This document shows positions 32,884 through 43,029 of a stretch of 64,000 nucleotides of DNA, piece after piece (position 1 is the stretch's first letter; each line of letters starts with the position of its first letter). The notes under the pieces are model-generated. The model did not search any database. It saw nothing but the letters and a program-made list of their open reading frames with translations, and was not told the DNA's origin. The translations under genes and the position numbers were made by a program. The DNA is from an uncultured Desulfobacterales bacterium (lineage in GTDB: Bacteria; Desulfobacterota; Desulfobacteria; Desulfobacterales; SpSt-501): positions 53,679 to 117,678 of the forward strand of contig CALIUY010000019.1 in NCBI GenBank assembly GCA_938048455.1. Reading direction: 5' to 3'.

Positions 32884-34034
32884 GCCGTTTTCTTCATACC
32901 TTCCGGGCCCCCGCCGGCGATGTTCATGAGCACCCCCACCGCACCCATGTTCAGGACGAGCGAGGTCCCTCCGTAGCTCAGAAAAGGAAGGGTCAGCCCC
33001 TTGGTCGGCAGCAGGGCGAGGGCGACCCCCATGTTGATCACGACCTGCAAGCCGAGCGCCGCCGTGATCCCGGCCGCCAGATAGGTCCCGAAGAGATCCG
33101 GCGCGCGGCGGGCGATGCCGACCCCGCGCCAGAGGATCAAGGCGAAAAGCAGCACGATCAGCGACGCCCCGGCGACCCCGAGTTCCTCGCCGATCACCGC
33201 GAAGATGAAATCCGTGTGCGGCTCGGGGAGGTAGAAGAGCTTCTGGTGGCTTTTGCCGATTCCCGTGCCCCACCACCCCCCGCTGGCGAAGGCCATGAGC
33301 GAGTGGATCGCCTGGTAGCCCTGGTCGTTGGCGTACTGCCAGGGGTCCCAGAAGCTCTCCCAGCGCCGCCGGCGGTAGCCCGCGGAGTGCAGATGGATCC
33401 AGCCGAGCAGACCCCCGAGCAGGAGCGTGCCGCAGAGAAAGGAGATCCGGACTCCGCCGAGGAAGAGCATCATACCGGCGAGCGCGGTCAGGATGGCGGC
33501 CGATCCGAAGTCGGGTTGCTTGAGGACGAAGGAGGCGAGCACGCCGGTTACGAACAGATGGGGCAAAAAGCCGATCGAGAGCTCCCGCATCCGCGCCGCC
33601 TTTTTCTCCATCGAGTAGGCGAGATAGACGATCAGGGCGAAGCGGGCGATCTCCGAGGGCTGAAATTGCAGCGGGCCGATCCGCAGCCAGCGGCTCGCCC
33701 CGCCGGCCGTGACGGCCCAGGGGGAAAAGAGAACCGCCGCCAAGAGAACCGCGGCGAGCGCGAGCATCGGGTAGGCGAGCGGGCGGTAGAGCCGGTAGGG
33801 CAGATGACGGCACAGCACGAGCAGACAGATCCCGGCCGCGGCGAACACGGCCTGCTTCTTGAGAAAATAGAATTCCGAGCCGAATTTCCGCAGCGCAAGC
33901 GCCGAGCTGGCGCTGTAGACCATGACGATGCCGATCCCCACGAGGAGCAGCGTGGAGAACAGGAGCGTGAGATCGTAGGCCGGCGCTCGGACCGCCCGGT
34001 AGGGCAGGCGGGAGGTGGCGGCGACGGTCGTCAT
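32880..34034 (-). CDS. ftsW: Lipid II polymerase / division protein FtsW
   Basis: SEDS-family glycosyltransferase that polymerises lipid II at the septum together with FtsI. 384 residues, about ten membrane segments. Family motifs: VYSASSALAL near the N-terminus, RIGPLQFQPSEIARFALIVY (containing the conserved PSE), GWWGTGIGKSHQKLFYLPEPHTDFIFAVIGEELG, and TKGLTLPFLSYGGTSL. It lies between murD and murG with 24 bases to murD and a four-base overlap with murG. Confidence 0.96.
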   Translation of the reverse strand: MTTVAATSRLPYRAVRAPAYDLTLLFSTLLLVGIGIVMVYSASSALALRKFGSEFYFLKKQAVFAAAGICLLVLCRHLPYRLYRPLAYPMLALAAVLLAAVLFSPWAVTAGGASRWLRIGPLQFQPSEIARFALIVYLAYSMEKKAARMRELSIGFLPHLFVTGVLASFVLKQPDFGSAAILTALAGMMLFLGGVRISFLCGTLLLGGLLGWIHLHSAGYRRRRWESFWDPWQYANDQGYQAIHSLMAFASGGWWGTGIGKSHQKLFYLPEPHTDFIFAVIGEELGVAGASLIVLLFALILWRGVGIARRAPDLFGTYLAAGITAALGLQVVINMGVALALLPTKGLTLPFLSYGGTSLVLNMGAVGVLMNIAGGGPEGMKKTA

Positions 34035-34058
34035 GGGCGGCCCTTTCCCGATCCCGGT

Positions 34059-35444
34059 TCATGACTCCGGCTCCGAGGGGCTCGGGCGCCGGTGCGCGGC
34101 GAGACGCCGCACCTCGCGCCGGAAATCCTCCCCCCGTTCGCGGTAGTCGCGGTAGCGGTCGAAACTCGCACAGCCCGGGGCAAGCAGGACGGTCCCGCCC
34201 GCCGGGCTCCGGGCGAAGGCCTCCTCCACCGCCTCGCGCATGGTGGCGACCCCCCGAACCGGCACGACCCCGGAAAGCGCCCGCCGGATCGTTTCCTGCT
34301 CCCCCAGAAGCAGGACGAGCCGCACGCGCTCGGCGGCGAGGCCGCGCAGGGAATCGAAATCGCCGCCCTTGTCGATTCCGCCCATGAGCAGAACGACGGG
34401 GCCGGTGAGGCTTTCGATCCCGCGGCGTACGGCGTCCACGTTGGTCGCCTTGGAATCGTTGATGAAGGTGACCCCCTCGACGACGGCGATCGGCTCCAGC
34501 CGGTGCGCCCCCGGCCGATAGGCCGCCAGACCCCGGCGCACCCCCTCCAGGCTCGCCCCGCAGGCGAGGGCGGCGAGGGCGGCGGCGGCCGCGTTCTCGC
34601 GGTTGTGCGCTCCGCGGGCGGCGAAATCCTGCAGCGGGATCTCGGCCCGGGGACCCCCCGGGAGCGAAAGCGCGATTTCCTCCGCGCCCACGGCCGCCTC
34701 GACCCCTCCCGCGGCAAGTCGGCGGCTGAAACGAAACTTCCGGGCGGCGATCCGCCCGGACCGCGCCTCGATTTCGGGATCGTCGGCGTTCAGTACCGCG
34801 ACATCTTCCGGCCCCTGGCGGCAAAAGAGGCGCATCTTGGATTCCGCGTAGGCCGCGAAATCCGGGTAGCGGTCCAGATGATCGGCCGTCAGGTTGAGCA
34901 GAACGCCCACACGCGGCCGGAAGGTTTCACAGGAGTCGAGCTGAAAGCTGCTCACCTCCACGACCAGCACCTCGGCCGGATCGGCGGCGTCCACGTAGGC
35001 GATCAGCGGCGTGCCGATGTTCCCCCCGACAAAGACCTTGCGTCCCGAAGCGGCGAGCATGGCCCCGGCGAGTTCGGTGACCGTGGTCTTGCCGTTGGTC
35101 CCGGTGACGGCGAGGATCGGCTCGGCGGTGAAGCGGAAGGCGAGCTCGAGCTCGCCGATCACCGGCACGCCGCGGCGGCGGGCCGCGGCGAGCTCCGGGA
35201 TCGTAAGCGGCACCCCCGGGCTCACGACGACGAGATCGGCCTCGAGGAACGAGACCTCGCGATGGCCCCCCAGCTCAAGCTCGACGCCGAGCCTGCTCAG
35301 CTCCGCCACGGCCGGCCCGAGCTCCGCGGGGGTCGCCCGGTCGGTGGCGCGCACGAGCGCCCCCCGGCGGCGCAGAAAACGCGCCGCCGCGCAGCCGCTT
35401 CGGGCGAGTCCCACGACGAGAACCCGTCGGTTTTCCAGCTCCAC
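34059..35444 (-). CDS. murD: UDP-N-acetylmuramoylalanine--D-glutamate ligase
   Basis: Adds D-glutamate to UDP-MurNAc-L-Ala. 461 residues. N-terminal VLVVGLARSGCAAARFL, ATP loop ILAVTGTNGKTTVTELAG, VVEVSSFQLD, LTADHLDRYPDF, and FINDSKATNVDAV are all present. The start is a GTG at 35444 with GGAG six bases upstream; the same frame stays open far upstream through mraY shadow. It lies 110 bases after mraY, the largest gap inside the cluster; I see no clear promoter in that gap. Confidence 0.94.
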   Translation of the reverse strand: MELENRRVLVVGLARSGCAAARFLRRRGALVRATDRATPAELGPAVAELSRLGVELELGGHREVSFLEADLVVVSPGVPLTIPELAAARRRGVPVIGELELAFRFTAEPILAVTGTNGKTTVTELAGAMLAASGRKVFVGGNIGTPLIAYVDAADPAEVLVVEVSSFQLDSCETFRPRVGVLLNLTADHLDRYPDFAAYAESKMRLFCRQGPEDVAVLNADDPEIEARSGRIAARKFRFSRRLAAGGVEAAVGAEEIALSLPGGPRAEIPLQDFAARGAHNRENAAAAALAALACGASLEGVRRGLAAYRPGAHRLEPIAVVEGVTFINDSKATNVDAVRRGIESLTGPVVLLMGGIDKGGDFDSLRGLAAERVRLVLLLGEQETIRRALSGVVPVRGVATMREAVEEAFARSPAGGTVLLAPGCASFDRYRDYRERGEDFRREVRRLAAHRRPSPSEPES

Positions 35445-35554
35445 GCGATGCTCCGCGGAAGACCCGGGATGCGGCGCCCCCGCCCGCTTCGCCCGCTTCC
35501 GGAGGAGGGCGGCCGGCCGGTCGCCGGCGAAGGCGGACGGGGCGCGCACCGGGT

Positions 35555-36646
35555 CTACCTCAGTTTCAAGGTGCTCAGCGCCAGCAGCGCGAGCGCGATG
35601 GCGATGATCCAGAAGCGCACGATCACCTTGGGTTCCGGCCAGCCTTTGAGCTCGAAGTGGTGATGGAGCGGCGCCATGCGGAAGATGCGCCGCCCGTGGG
35701 TCATCTTGAAAAAGCCCACCTGGAAGATGACCGACAGCGCCTCGATCACGAACAGCCCGCCGACGAGCAACAGCAGGATCTCCTGTTTGGTGATCACGGC
35801 GATGACCCCGAGGGCCGCCCCGAGGGACAGCGACCCGGTGTCGCCCATGAAAACCTCGGCGGGGTAAGCGTTGAACCAGAGAAAGCCCAGGCCCGCCCCG
35901 GCGATCGCCCCGCAGAAGACGGTGAGCTCGCCCGCCCCCGGGACATAGGGGATCTGCAGGTACTGGGCGATTTTCACGTGGCCCGCGACGTAGGCGAAGA
36001 TCATGTAGGTCGCCGTGGCGATGCTCATCGGGCCGATGGCCAGGCCGTCCAGCCCGTCGGTCAGGTTGACCGCGTTCGAGGCGCCCACGATGACGAGCGC
36101 GGCGAAGAGGATGTATCCCCAGCCGAGGTCGGGGGTCACCGTTTTGAGAAAGGGGATCGTCACCTCGGCCGAGAACTGGGGATGGGCGAAAATGAGTCCG
36201 CCGGCGAGGAGCGCGAGCACCGTCTGCAGCAGCAGCTTGCTCTTCACCCCCAGCCCCCGGCTCTGTTTCTTGATCTGCATCAGGTAGTCGTCGATGAAGC
36301 CGACTCCCGCGAATCCGATGAGGACGAAAAGGGCGATCCAGATGTAGGGGTTGCCGAGGTCGCCCCAGAGGAGGGTCGAAATCGCGATCGCCCCCACGAT
36401 CAGCACCCCGCCCATGGTCGGCGTGCCCGCCTTGCCGAGATGGCTCTTCGGGCCGTCCTCGCGGATGTACTGCCCCACCTGGAGCGCGGAGAGCTTGCGG
36501 ATCACCCAGGGGCCGAGGAAGAAGCAGATGAAAAACGCGGTCAGGCTGGCGTAGATCGTCCGGAACGTGATGTAGCGGAAGACGTTCAGGACCGAGAAGA
36601 CCGTGTGCAGGGGGTAGAGCAGCAGGTAGAGCATGACGCGGATCAC
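35555..36646 (-). CDS. mraY: Phospho-N-acetylmuramoyl-pentapeptide transferase
   Basis: Inner-membrane enzyme making lipid I from UDP-MurNAc-pentapeptide and undecaprenyl phosphate. 363 residues, about ten membrane segments. Motifs: [32 protein letters not shown] (catalytic DD), [23 protein letters not shown], and the histidine loop [15 protein letters not shown]. The ATG at 36646 overlaps the murF stop in an ATGA. Confidence 0.97.
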   Translation of the reverse strand: MIRVMLYLLLYPLHTVFSVLNVFRYITFRTIYASLTAFFICFFLGPWVIRKLSALQVGQYIREDGPKSHLGKAGTPTMGGVLIVGAIAISTLLWGDLGNPYIWIALFVLIGFAGVGFIDDYLMQIKKQSRGLGVKSKLLLQTVLALLAGGLIFAHPQFSAEVTIPFLKTVTPDLGWGYILFAALVIVGASNAVNLTDGLDGLAIGPMSIATATYMIFAYVAGHVKIAQYLQIPYVPGAGELTVFCGAIAGAGLGFLWFNAYPAEVFMGDTGSLSLGAALGVIAVITKQEILLLLVGGLFVIEALSVIFQVGFFKMTHGRRIFRMAPLHHHFELKGWPEPKVIVRFWIIAIALALLALSTLKLR

Positions 36647-38100
36647 CCTTCCCGGGACGGGCGCGGAAAGAGCATCTGGACGATCGCCTCCATGCCCGCC
36701 GCCCGCGACCCTTTAACGAGCACCCAGTCCCCCGGCTGCAGCGCTTCCCGCAGGGCGGCGCCGATCTCCTCGCGCGAGCCGATGACGACATCGGCGGGGG
36801 AAAGCCCCGCCTCGCGGGCGCCCCGCGCGACCTCGCCGTTCCAGGGACCGCAGGCGTAGAGCTTCGCCGCGCCGCTTTCCGCGGCCAGTCGCCCCGCCTC
36901 CCGATGGCGTGCCGCCGCCTCCGTTCCCAGCTCGCGCATCTCGCCCAAAACCACGATCCCGCGCGCCGCGCCCCGCAGAGCGGCCAGCGTGTCGATCGCC
37001 GCCCGAACGGAAGCGGGATTGGCGTTGTAGCTGTCGTCGATCACCGTGATCCCTCCGGGCAGATTCCGGACCTCGAGCCTTCCGGGAGCGGGGCGGAAGG
37101 CGGCGAGCCCCGCGGCGATCTCCGCCGGGGAGAGCTCCAAGAGCCTTCCGGCGGCGGCGGCGGCCAGGGCGTTTCCGACGAAGCAGGCGCCGGCCACGGG
37201 CAGCTGCACGCGGGCGCTTCCGGCGTCGGTGAGGAGGTCGAACGCCGTCTTGCCCGGGGCGATCTCGATCTCCGCAGCCCGCACGGCGGCTTCGGCGTGC
37301 GTCCCGAAGAGCAGCACCGGCCGGTCGCATTCCCGGGCGAGCCGCCGGAGCAGGGGGTCGTCCGCGTTCAAGACGGCGCAGCGGCCCGGAGCGAGCCCGG
37401 AAACCAGGGCCGCCTTCTCCGCCAGCACCCCTTCGAGCGAGCCCAGCCCTTCGAGGTGCGCGGGACCGATGTTCGTAATCAGGCCGGCGTCGGGCGCGCA
37501 GATCTCCGTCAAGCGCGCGATCTCCCCGGGGCGATTCGTGCCGAGCTCGAGCACCGCCGCCTGGTGGCCCGCCTCCAGGCGCAACAGGGTCAGGGGGACG
37601 CCGACGAGGTTGTTCCAGTTCCTCTCCGGCTCGAGCACCGCATAGCGCCGTTCCAGAACGGAGACGGCCATGCGGCGGGTCGTGGTCTTGCCGTTCGATC
37701 CGGTGATCGCCAGCACGAACGCCCGGCGGCGGCGGCGGTGAAACGAAGCGAGGTCGCCCAGGGCGCGGAGCGTGTCGGCGACGGCGATGGCGACGACCGG
37801 CCCGCCGGCGTTGCGGATCGCGCGCCGGGTCTCCGCCGCCCGGGCCTCGACGAGCACCCCTGCCGCCCCTCGGGCGAGCGCCTCGGCGAGGAAGGCGTGT
37901 CCGTCGTGGCGCTCGCCTCGCAGGGCGACGAAGAGTTCTCCGGGCCGGAGGGTCCGGGTGTCGGTCGAAATCCCGCCGAAAGTCGAATCCCCCGGGCCGC
38001 AAAGGCGTTCGCCGCCCGTCGCGCTCAGGACCTCGGCGAGCCGCCAGGTCGTGCCGTACGCCGCGGAGGGCGTTTTCCCGTTCACGCCCGGAGCCGACAC
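36643..38100 (-). CDS. murF: UDP-N-acetylmuramoyl-tripeptide--D-alanyl-D-alanine ligase
   Basis: Adds the D-Ala-D-Ala dipeptide to the muramyl tripeptide. 485 residues. Motifs: [27 protein letters not shown] loop [48 protein letters not shown]. The start is a GTG at 38100 with a strong GGAAGGAGG upstream, overlapping the murE end by 19 bases. An alternative GTG at 38085 has no ribosome-binding site. Confidence 0.94.
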   Translation of the reverse strand: MSAPGVNGKTPSAAYGTTWRLAEVLSATGGERLCGPGDSTFGGISTDTRTLRPGELFVALRGERHDGHAFLAEALARGAAGVLVEARAAETRRAIRNAGGPVVAIAVADTLRALGDLASFHRRRRRAFVLAITGSNGKTTTRRMAVSVLERRYAVLEPERNWNNLVGVPLTLLRLEAGHQAAVLELGTNRPGEIARLTEICAPDAGLITNIGPAHLEGLGSLEGVLAEKAALVSGLAPGRCAVLNADDPLLRRLARECDRPVLLFGTHAEAAVRAAEIEIAPGKTAFDLLTDAGSARVQLPVAGACFVGNALAAAAAGRLLELSPAEIAAGLAAFRPAPGRLEVRNLPGGITVIDDSYNANPASVRAAIDTLAALRGAARGIVVLGEMRELGTEAAARHREAGRLAAESGAAKLYACGPWNGEVARGAREAGLSPADVVIGSREEIGAALREALQPGDWVLVKGSRAAGMEAIVQMLFPRPSREG

Positions 38101-39629
38101 GGACGGCCTCCTTCCTGCGCCGAAAGCGCGGCCGCGGCTTCTTCGCGGTCGTCGAAGCGGCGCCGTTCGCCCCCCACGATCTGGTAGGTCTCGTGTCCCT
38201 TGCCGGCGATGAGGACGATGTCTCCCGGCCGCGCCAAGCGGACGGCGAGAGCGATCGCGCGCCTGCGGTCGGGCTCGCAGACGAAGCCGCGGGAGAAGCC
38301 CGCGGCGCCGGCCTCGGCCGGGCCCGCCTCGACGGCCCCGGCCGCCCGGAGCCCCGGGACGATCTCCTCGAGGATCGCCTCCGGCGGTTCGCTTCTCGGG
38401 TTGTCGGAGGTGAGAACGGCGAAATCGCTCAGACGGCCGGCGATCGCGCCCATGAGCGGCCGCTTGGCCCGGTCGCGGTCCCCGCCGCAGCCGAAGACGC
38501 AAAGAAGCCTTCCCGTCCCTTTCAGGCCGCGCAGCGTCGCCAGCGCATGCTCGAGCGCATCCGGGGTGTGGGCGTAGTCGATGTAAACCCGCCGCGGGTC
38601 GCCGGGGGCGACCTCTTCGAGGCGGCCGGGAACTTGGGCGAGCGCGGCGATGCCCGCGGCGACGGCCGACTCGGGGAGGTTCAGCGCCAGTGCCGCTCCC
38701 GCGGCGCAGAGGATGTTTTCGAAGTTGTGACGTCCGACGAGCCGGGAGGCGATCGCGAGTTCGCGGTCGGCGAAGCGGATCCGGCCCCGCAGACCCGAGA
38801 GATCGCAGGCGAGGATCTCCCCGCGCACGGCGCAATCGGGGTCGGTGCCCACCCGCACGACCCGGGCAAGCGCGTCGGCGAGTTGCCGGCCGAAGGAATG
38901 CTCGGTGTTGATCACGGCGAGCGCCCGCTCCGCCTTGGGTCCGGAGGCGAGATACTCGGTGAAGAGCCGGCGCTTGGCCGCCGCGTAACGCGCCATGTCG
39001 CCGTGGAAGTCGAGGTGGTCCTGGCTCAGGTTGGTGAACACGGCGACGTCGAGCGGGCAGGCGTGAATGCGGGCGAGCTCGATCGCATGCGAGGACGCCT
39101 CGAGCACCACGTGGGTCACGCCGTCTTCGCGCATGAGCCGCAGGGTGCGCTGGAGGTCGAGCGACTCGGGGGTCGTGACCGCAGACTCCTCGATCCTTCC
39201 CCCCCAGCGGATGTTGATCGTCCCGATCACGCCGACGCGGCAGCCCGCCTCGCGCAGGATGCTTTCCAGGAGGTAGCTTGTGGTCGTCTTGCCGTTGGTC
39301 CCCGTAACGGCCACGAGCGTGAGCTCGCGTGCCGGATCCCCGTAGAACGCCGCAGCGAGCTCGGCCAGCGCGCGGCGGGCGTCGGCGACGCGGACCAAGG
39401 GGACGGACAGGCGGAGCGCTTCCTCGGCCACGACCGCCGCGGCCCCGCGGGCGAGCGCTTCGGGGATGAAGCGGTGGCCGTCGGCCGCCGATCCGCGCAC
39501 GGCGACGAAAACGCCTCCGGGAACCGTCTCCTGGGCGCGATAATGCAGCGAGCCGATCTCCGGCCCCTCGCCGGCGAGCCCGGAAACGGCGAGCGGCCTG
39601 AGGCGGGCGATCAGCGAGGAAAGCCTCAT
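38082..39629 (-). CDS. murE: UDP-MurNAc-L-Ala-D-Glu--meso-diaminopimelate ligase
   Basis: Adds the third stem-peptide residue. 515 residues. ATP loop VAVTGTNGKTTTSYLLE, VLEASSHAIEL, FTNLSQDHLDFHG and DYAHTPDAL are intact. The specificity motif is DNPRSE, the D-N-P-R form characteristic of meso-diaminopimelate-adding enzymes, so the peptidoglycan is predicted to be of the A1gamma Gram-negative type. GGAGG lies before the ATG at 39629, which overlaps the ftsI stop in an ATGA. Confidence 0.96.
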   Translation of the reverse strand: MRLSSLIARLRPLAVSGLAGEGPEIGSLHYRAQETVPGGVFVAVRGSAADGHRFIPEALARGAAAVVAEEALRLSVPLVRVADARRALAELAAAFYGDPARELTLVAVTGTNGKTTTSYLLESILREAGCRVGVIGTINIRWGGRIEESAVTTPESLDLQRTLRLMREDGVTHVVLEASSHAIELARIHACPLDVAVFTNLSQDHLDFHGDMARYAAAKRRLFTEYLASGPKAERALAVINTEHSFGRQLADALARVVRVGTDPDCAVRGEILACDLSGLRGRIRFADRELAIASRLVGRHNFENILCAAGAALALNLPESAVAAGIAALAQVPGRLEEVAPGDPRRVYIDYAHTPDALEHALATLRGLKGTGRLLCVFGCGGDRDRAKRPLMGAIAGRLSDFAVLTSDNPRSEPPEAILEEIVPGLRAAGAVEAGPAEAGAAGFSRGFVCEPDRRRAIALAVRLARPGDIVLIAGKGHETYQIVGGERRRFDDREEAAAALSAQEGGRPCRLRA

Positions 39630-41365
39630 CCGCGACCTCCGCCCTCGATCGCCACCCGGAGTTTGCCGCCGGCAGACGGGCTCGGGGGCACGTTCAGCCG
39701 GCTCAGGGTCGCCTGGGCGATTTTTTTGAAGACCGGCGCGGCGACCGCTCCGCCGTAGACCTGGCCGCGAGGCTCGTCGATAACCACGAGCACGGTGATG
39801 CGGGGGGCTTCGACGGGCGCAAAACCGATGAAGGAAGCAAGGTGGCGGTCGTTCGCGTACTGCCCGCGTTCGTCGACCTTGCGCGCCGTCCCGGTTTTCC
39901 CGCCGGCGGAGTAGCCCTCGAGCGCGGCGAGCACGCCGGTCCCGCCGGGCTGGAGCACGCTTTGCAGGATCTCGCGCAAGGTGCGGGCGGTCTCCGGCCG
40001 GATGACCGGGCCGACGGCCACCGGGTCGAAGCGCTCCAGCATGCGGCCCTCGGCGTCGGTGACCGCGCTCACCAGGCGCGGTTTCATGAGCACCCCCCCG
40101 TTGGCGATGGCCGAGACGGCGGTCGCCAGCTGCAGGGCGGAGGCCGACATGCCGTGGCCGAAGGAGATGGCCGCCGTGTCGATCTCCGCCCATTTTTTGT
40201 AAGGGGGCAGGATGCCGCTCGTCTCCGCCGGGCTGTCGATTCCGGTCTTGCGCCCGAAACCGAAGCGGCTCAAGGTTTCGTAGAGCTTTTCCGGGCCGAC
40301 CGTGCCGCCGATCTTGGCCGCTCCGATGTTGCTCGAATAGCGGATGATGTCCTGCAGGCTGAGGACCCCATAGTGGTGCACGTCGTGCACCGTGTGTTTG
40401 CCGATCTTGTAGCGGCCGTTTTCGCAGTGGAAGGTCGAGCGCGGGGAAAGCGGGGTGTGCTCAAGCGCCGCGGCGGCGAGGAAAATCTTCATGATCGAAC
40501 CCGGCTCGAAAGGATCGGTCACCGCGCGGTTGCGCCACAGCGCCTTCGGCGCCTCCTCGTAGGCGTTGGGGTTGAACGACGGGCTGATCGCCAGGGCGAG
40601 GATCGCCCCCGTGGCCGGCTCCATGACGATCGCCATGCCGGAGCGGGCCCGGCTGGCGACGACCGCCTCCTGCAGCGCCGATTCGACGAGGAACTGGATG
40701 CCGTGATCGAGGGTGAGGACGATGTTCCGGCCGTCGGGGACGCGGCCCGGCGAAAGCTCGGTCAGAAAGCCCGCGCGGCGCGCGTCCTTGAGGACCCGCA
40801 CACTCACTTCCGATTCCCGCAGCACGGCGTCGTAAAAGAATTCGACCCCTTCGAGTCCGCGGCCGTCGACCCCGGTGAAGCCGAGGACATGGGCGGCCAG
40901 GGTGCGGTTGGGGTAGAAGCGGTTGGTTTCGGTGACGAACTCGATTCCGGGCAGGTTCTTGCGGCGCAGGGTCTCGGTTTCGCGCGGGGTGGCCTGGCGT
41001 TTGATCCAGACGAACCGGCGCGGCGAGGAGAGCTTTTCCCGGATCTCCTGGGGCCGCTGCTGCAGCACGGCCGCCAGTTCGCGTACGGCCGCCTCGCGGT
41101 CGACGATCTCGGCGGGCCGCGCGGCGATCGAGGCGACGTTCACGCTGACCGCCATCTCCTGACCGCGGCGGTCGTAGATCGTGCCGCGTTTGCCGGCCGT
41201 GCGCATCGAACCCTCGACCTGATCGGCCGCCTTGCGCGAAAGGCGCGAGCCGTCGACGATCTGGAGCATTACCGCCCGGGTGCAGACGACGGCGAGCGCC
41301 GCCGTGAACATCAATCCCAACAGCCACAGCCGCAGCCGCAGGTTCCGGTTCGACTCCCGTCTCAT
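39626..41365 (-). CDS. ftsI: Penicillin-binding protein 3 / FtsI transpeptidase
   Basis: Septal peptidoglycan transpeptidase paired with FtsW. 579 residues: an N-terminal membrane anchor (LWLLGLMFTAALAVVCTRAVML, about 13-34), a class B dimerisation domain (RGTIYDRRGQEMAVS), and a transpeptidase domain with the three penicillin-binding motifs S290-I-M-K293, S344-S-N346 and K490-T-G. No PASTA repeats. The ATG at 41365 overlaps the ftsL stop (ATGA). The longer open frame upstream is antisense shadow over ftsL. Confidence 0.96.
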   Translation of the reverse strand: MRRESNRNLRLRLWLLGLMFTAALAVVCTRAVMLQIVDGSRLSRKAADQVEGSMRTAGKRGTIYDRRGQEMAVSVNVASIAARPAEIVDREAAVRELAAVLQQRPQEIREKLSSPRRFVWIKRQATPRETETLRRKNLPGIEFVTETNRFYPNRTLAAHVLGFTGVDGRGLEGVEFFYDAVLRESEVSVRVLKDARRAGFLTELSPGRVPDGRNIVLTLDHGIQFLVESALQEAVVASRARSGMAIVMEPATGAILALAISPSFNPNAYEEAPKALWRNRAVTDPFEPGSIMKIFLAAAALEHTPLSPRSTFHCENGRYKIGKHTVHDVHHYGVLSLQDIIRYSSNIGAAKIGGTVGPEKLYETLSRFGFGRKTGIDSPAETSGILPPYKKWAEIDTAAISFGHGMSASALQLATAVSAIANGGVLMKPRLVSAVTDAEGRMLERFDPVAVGPVIRPETARTLREILQSVLQPGGTGVLAALEGYSAGGKTGTARKVDERGQYANDRHLASFIGFAPVEAPRITVLVVIDEPRGQVYGGAVAAPVFKKIAQATLSRLNVPPSPSAGGKLRVAIEGGGRG

Positions 41366-41652
41366 GGCAGCACCACGATCTGGCGCGCCGAAGGCATCGT
41401 CATCCCCAGCTGCTCGGCCGCGATGCGGGCGATCCGCTGAGGGGACTTCAGCCGCGCCAGCTCGATCTTCAAGTTGGCTTGCAGCTCCTGGAGGCGCTGC
41501 TGTTCCTGCACGAGATGCGAGATCTCGTAGCCCGTCTGCACGCACTGCATGCGGACCCAGGCGTAACCGAGAAGCTCGCCCAGAAAGACGACGAAGAGCG
41601 CGATCCACACGGCGACCCAGCGGAGCCGAAGGCGGCGGCGGGGAACCCTCAT
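41362..41652 (-). CDS. ftsL: Cell division protein FtsL
   Basis: Small bitopic divisome protein, 96 residues: Arg-rich cytoplasmic start (RVPRRRLRLRW), one membrane segment (VAVWIALFVVFLGELLGYAWV, about 13-33), then a periplasmic heptad-type coiled coil (EISHLVQEQQRLQELQANLKIELARL). A conserved MTMPSARQIVVLP tail closes it. Sequence conservation is low in this family; position between rsmH and ftsI confirms the call. The start is 13 bases after the rsmH stop. Confidence 0.93.
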   Translation of the reverse strand: MRVPRRRLRLRWVAVWIALFVVFLGELLGYAWVRMQCVQTGYEISHLVQEQQRLQELQANLKIELARLKSPQRIARIAAEQLGMTMPSARQIVVLP

Positions 41653-41665
41653 GGCAGCTTCCCCC

Positions 41666-42544
41666 TCAGATCCGCTCCGCGGCGCGCAGCCGGGCGCTGC
41701 GCGCGAGCGGGTTGGCGGCGATTTCCTCCGGTCGGGGGCGGAGCACCCGCCGCGTGAGCAGGCGCAGCGGACCCGGCGTCTCGCGGCGGCCGGAGAGGTC
41801 GCGGAGCCGATGCTTCACGATGCGGTCCTCGAGCGAGTGAAAGGAGAGGATGCAGACCCGCCCGCCGGGACGGAGCACCCCCGGAAGCCGGTCGAGAAAA
41901 GAGGCCAGCCGTTCGAGCTCGCGGTTGACCGCGATCCGCAGGGCCATGAAGACCCGGGTTGCGGGATGGAGGCGGCTGCGCCCGGCGCCGGGGATCGCGG
42001 CGTAAACGAGCTGCACGAGATCGGTGGTCGTCTCGAGCGGGCGCCTTGCCCGCGCCCGCACCACGGCGTGCGCGATCCGGCGCGCGTGGCGCTCCTCGCC
42101 GAACTCCCGGAAGAGCCGCGCCAGCTCCTCCTCGCTCAGGCGGGCGAGCAGGTCGGCTGCGGTCTGTTGGCTGCGCGGATCCATGCGCATGTCGAGCGGC
42201 TCCTCGCGGCGGAAACTGAAGCCGCGTCCCGAGGATTCCAGCTGGTCGAGCGAAACTCCGAGATCGAGCACGATGCCGTCCACGGCCGGAATCCCTCGCT
42301 CCGCGAGCACCTCGGCGATGCGGTCGAAATTCTCCTGGTGCAGCTCGAAGCGTTCTCCGAAGGGCTTGAGGGTCTCGCCCGCCCGCCCGATCGCCTCCGG
42401 ATCGCGGTCGAGCCCGATCAGACGACCCTCCGGGGCGCTCGCTTCGAGGATCGCCGCCGCATGCCCGCCTCCCCCTACGGTGCCGTCCACGTAAATTCCC
42501 CCCGGGCGGCAGGCGAGCAGAGCCGTCACCTCCGCGAGCATCAC
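41666..42544 (-). CDS. rsmH: 16S rRNA (cytosine-1402-N4) methyltransferase
   Basis: Methylates C1402 in the ribosomal P site using SAM. Motifs: YVDGTVGGGGHAAAIL, GLDRDPEAI, GIVLDLGVSLDQLESSGRGFSFR, DMRMDP, ALRIAVNRELE, and ILSFHSLEDRIVKHRL. The start codon is unclear. GTG 42544 and ATG 42541 give a protein beginning MMLAEV, but the codons just upstream read R-H-V-P-V in the same frame, matching the conserved family N-terminus. No ATG, GTG or TTG precedes them before the frame runs into mraZ, so either the start is non-standard or the N-terminus is shortened. Confidence 0.93.
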   Translation of the reverse strand: MMLAEVTALLACRPGGIYVDGTVGGGGHAAAILEASAPEGRLIGLDRDPEAIGRAGETLKPFGERFELHQENFDRIAEVLAERGIPAVDGIVLDLGVSLDQLESSGRGFSFRREEPLDMRMDPRSQQTAADLLARLSEEELARLFREFGEERHARRIAHAVVRARARRPLETTTDLVQLVYAAIPGAGRSRLHPATRVFMALRIAVNRELERLASFLDRLPGVLRPGGRVCILSFHSLEDRIVKHRLRDLSGRRETPGPLRLLTRRVLRPRPEEIAANPLARSARLRAAERI

Positions 42545-42569
42545 CGGAACGTGCCGGACCGTCCGCGGC

Positions 42570-43016
42570 TCAGATGCCCAGTTTGGCGATTTCGTTTCGG
42601 GCCTCCGGATCCTTGAGGTCGTTCGCCAGCATGAGCTCTTCGTTCTCGTAATTCTCGCGCGACCAGATCTCGAAATGGTCGAGCACGCCGACCAGCACGA
42701 TCTCCTTGTTCAAACCGGCGTACTGCCGCAGGGAGGGCGGGATGAGCAGCCGGTCCTGCTTGTCGCAGAGGCACTCGTGGGCTCCTCCGATGAAGACGCG
42801 GCGGAAACGGCGCATGACTTCGCTCTTCTCGGCGAGCTTGAGGATCCGCTCCTCGAGCCGGATCCAGGAAGACATGGGGAAGGCGACGAGGCAGCGGTCC
42901 ATGCGGGAGATCATCAACCCGTCGCCGTCCTCGGAGCGGATGAGCTCTCGGAACCGGCTGGGGATGACGATCCGGCCCTTGTCGTCGATCGTGTGGTAAG
43001 AGCTTCCGCGGAACAT
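42570..43016 (-). CDS. mraZ: Transcriptional regulator MraZ
   Basis: AbrB-fold DNA-binding protein that regulates the dcw cluster by binding repeats in its own promoter. 148 residues with two MraZ repeats: FRGSSYHTIDDKGRIVIPSRFRE (about 2-24) and the second DKQDRLLIPPSLRQYAGL (about 88-105). It is the first gene of the cluster; three 10-bp-spaced repeats lie between its promoter and start codon. Autorepression is expected from the family and supported by those sites. Confidence 0.96.
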   Translation of the reverse strand: MFRGSSYHTIDDKGRIVIPSRFRELIRSEDGDGLMISRMDRCLVAFPMSSWIRLEERILKLAEKSEVMRRFRRVFIGGAHECLCDKQDRLLIPPSLRQYAGLNKEIVLVGVLDHFEIWSRENYENEELMLANDLKDPEARNEIAKLGI

Positions 43017-43029
43017 GGGCGACTAATTG

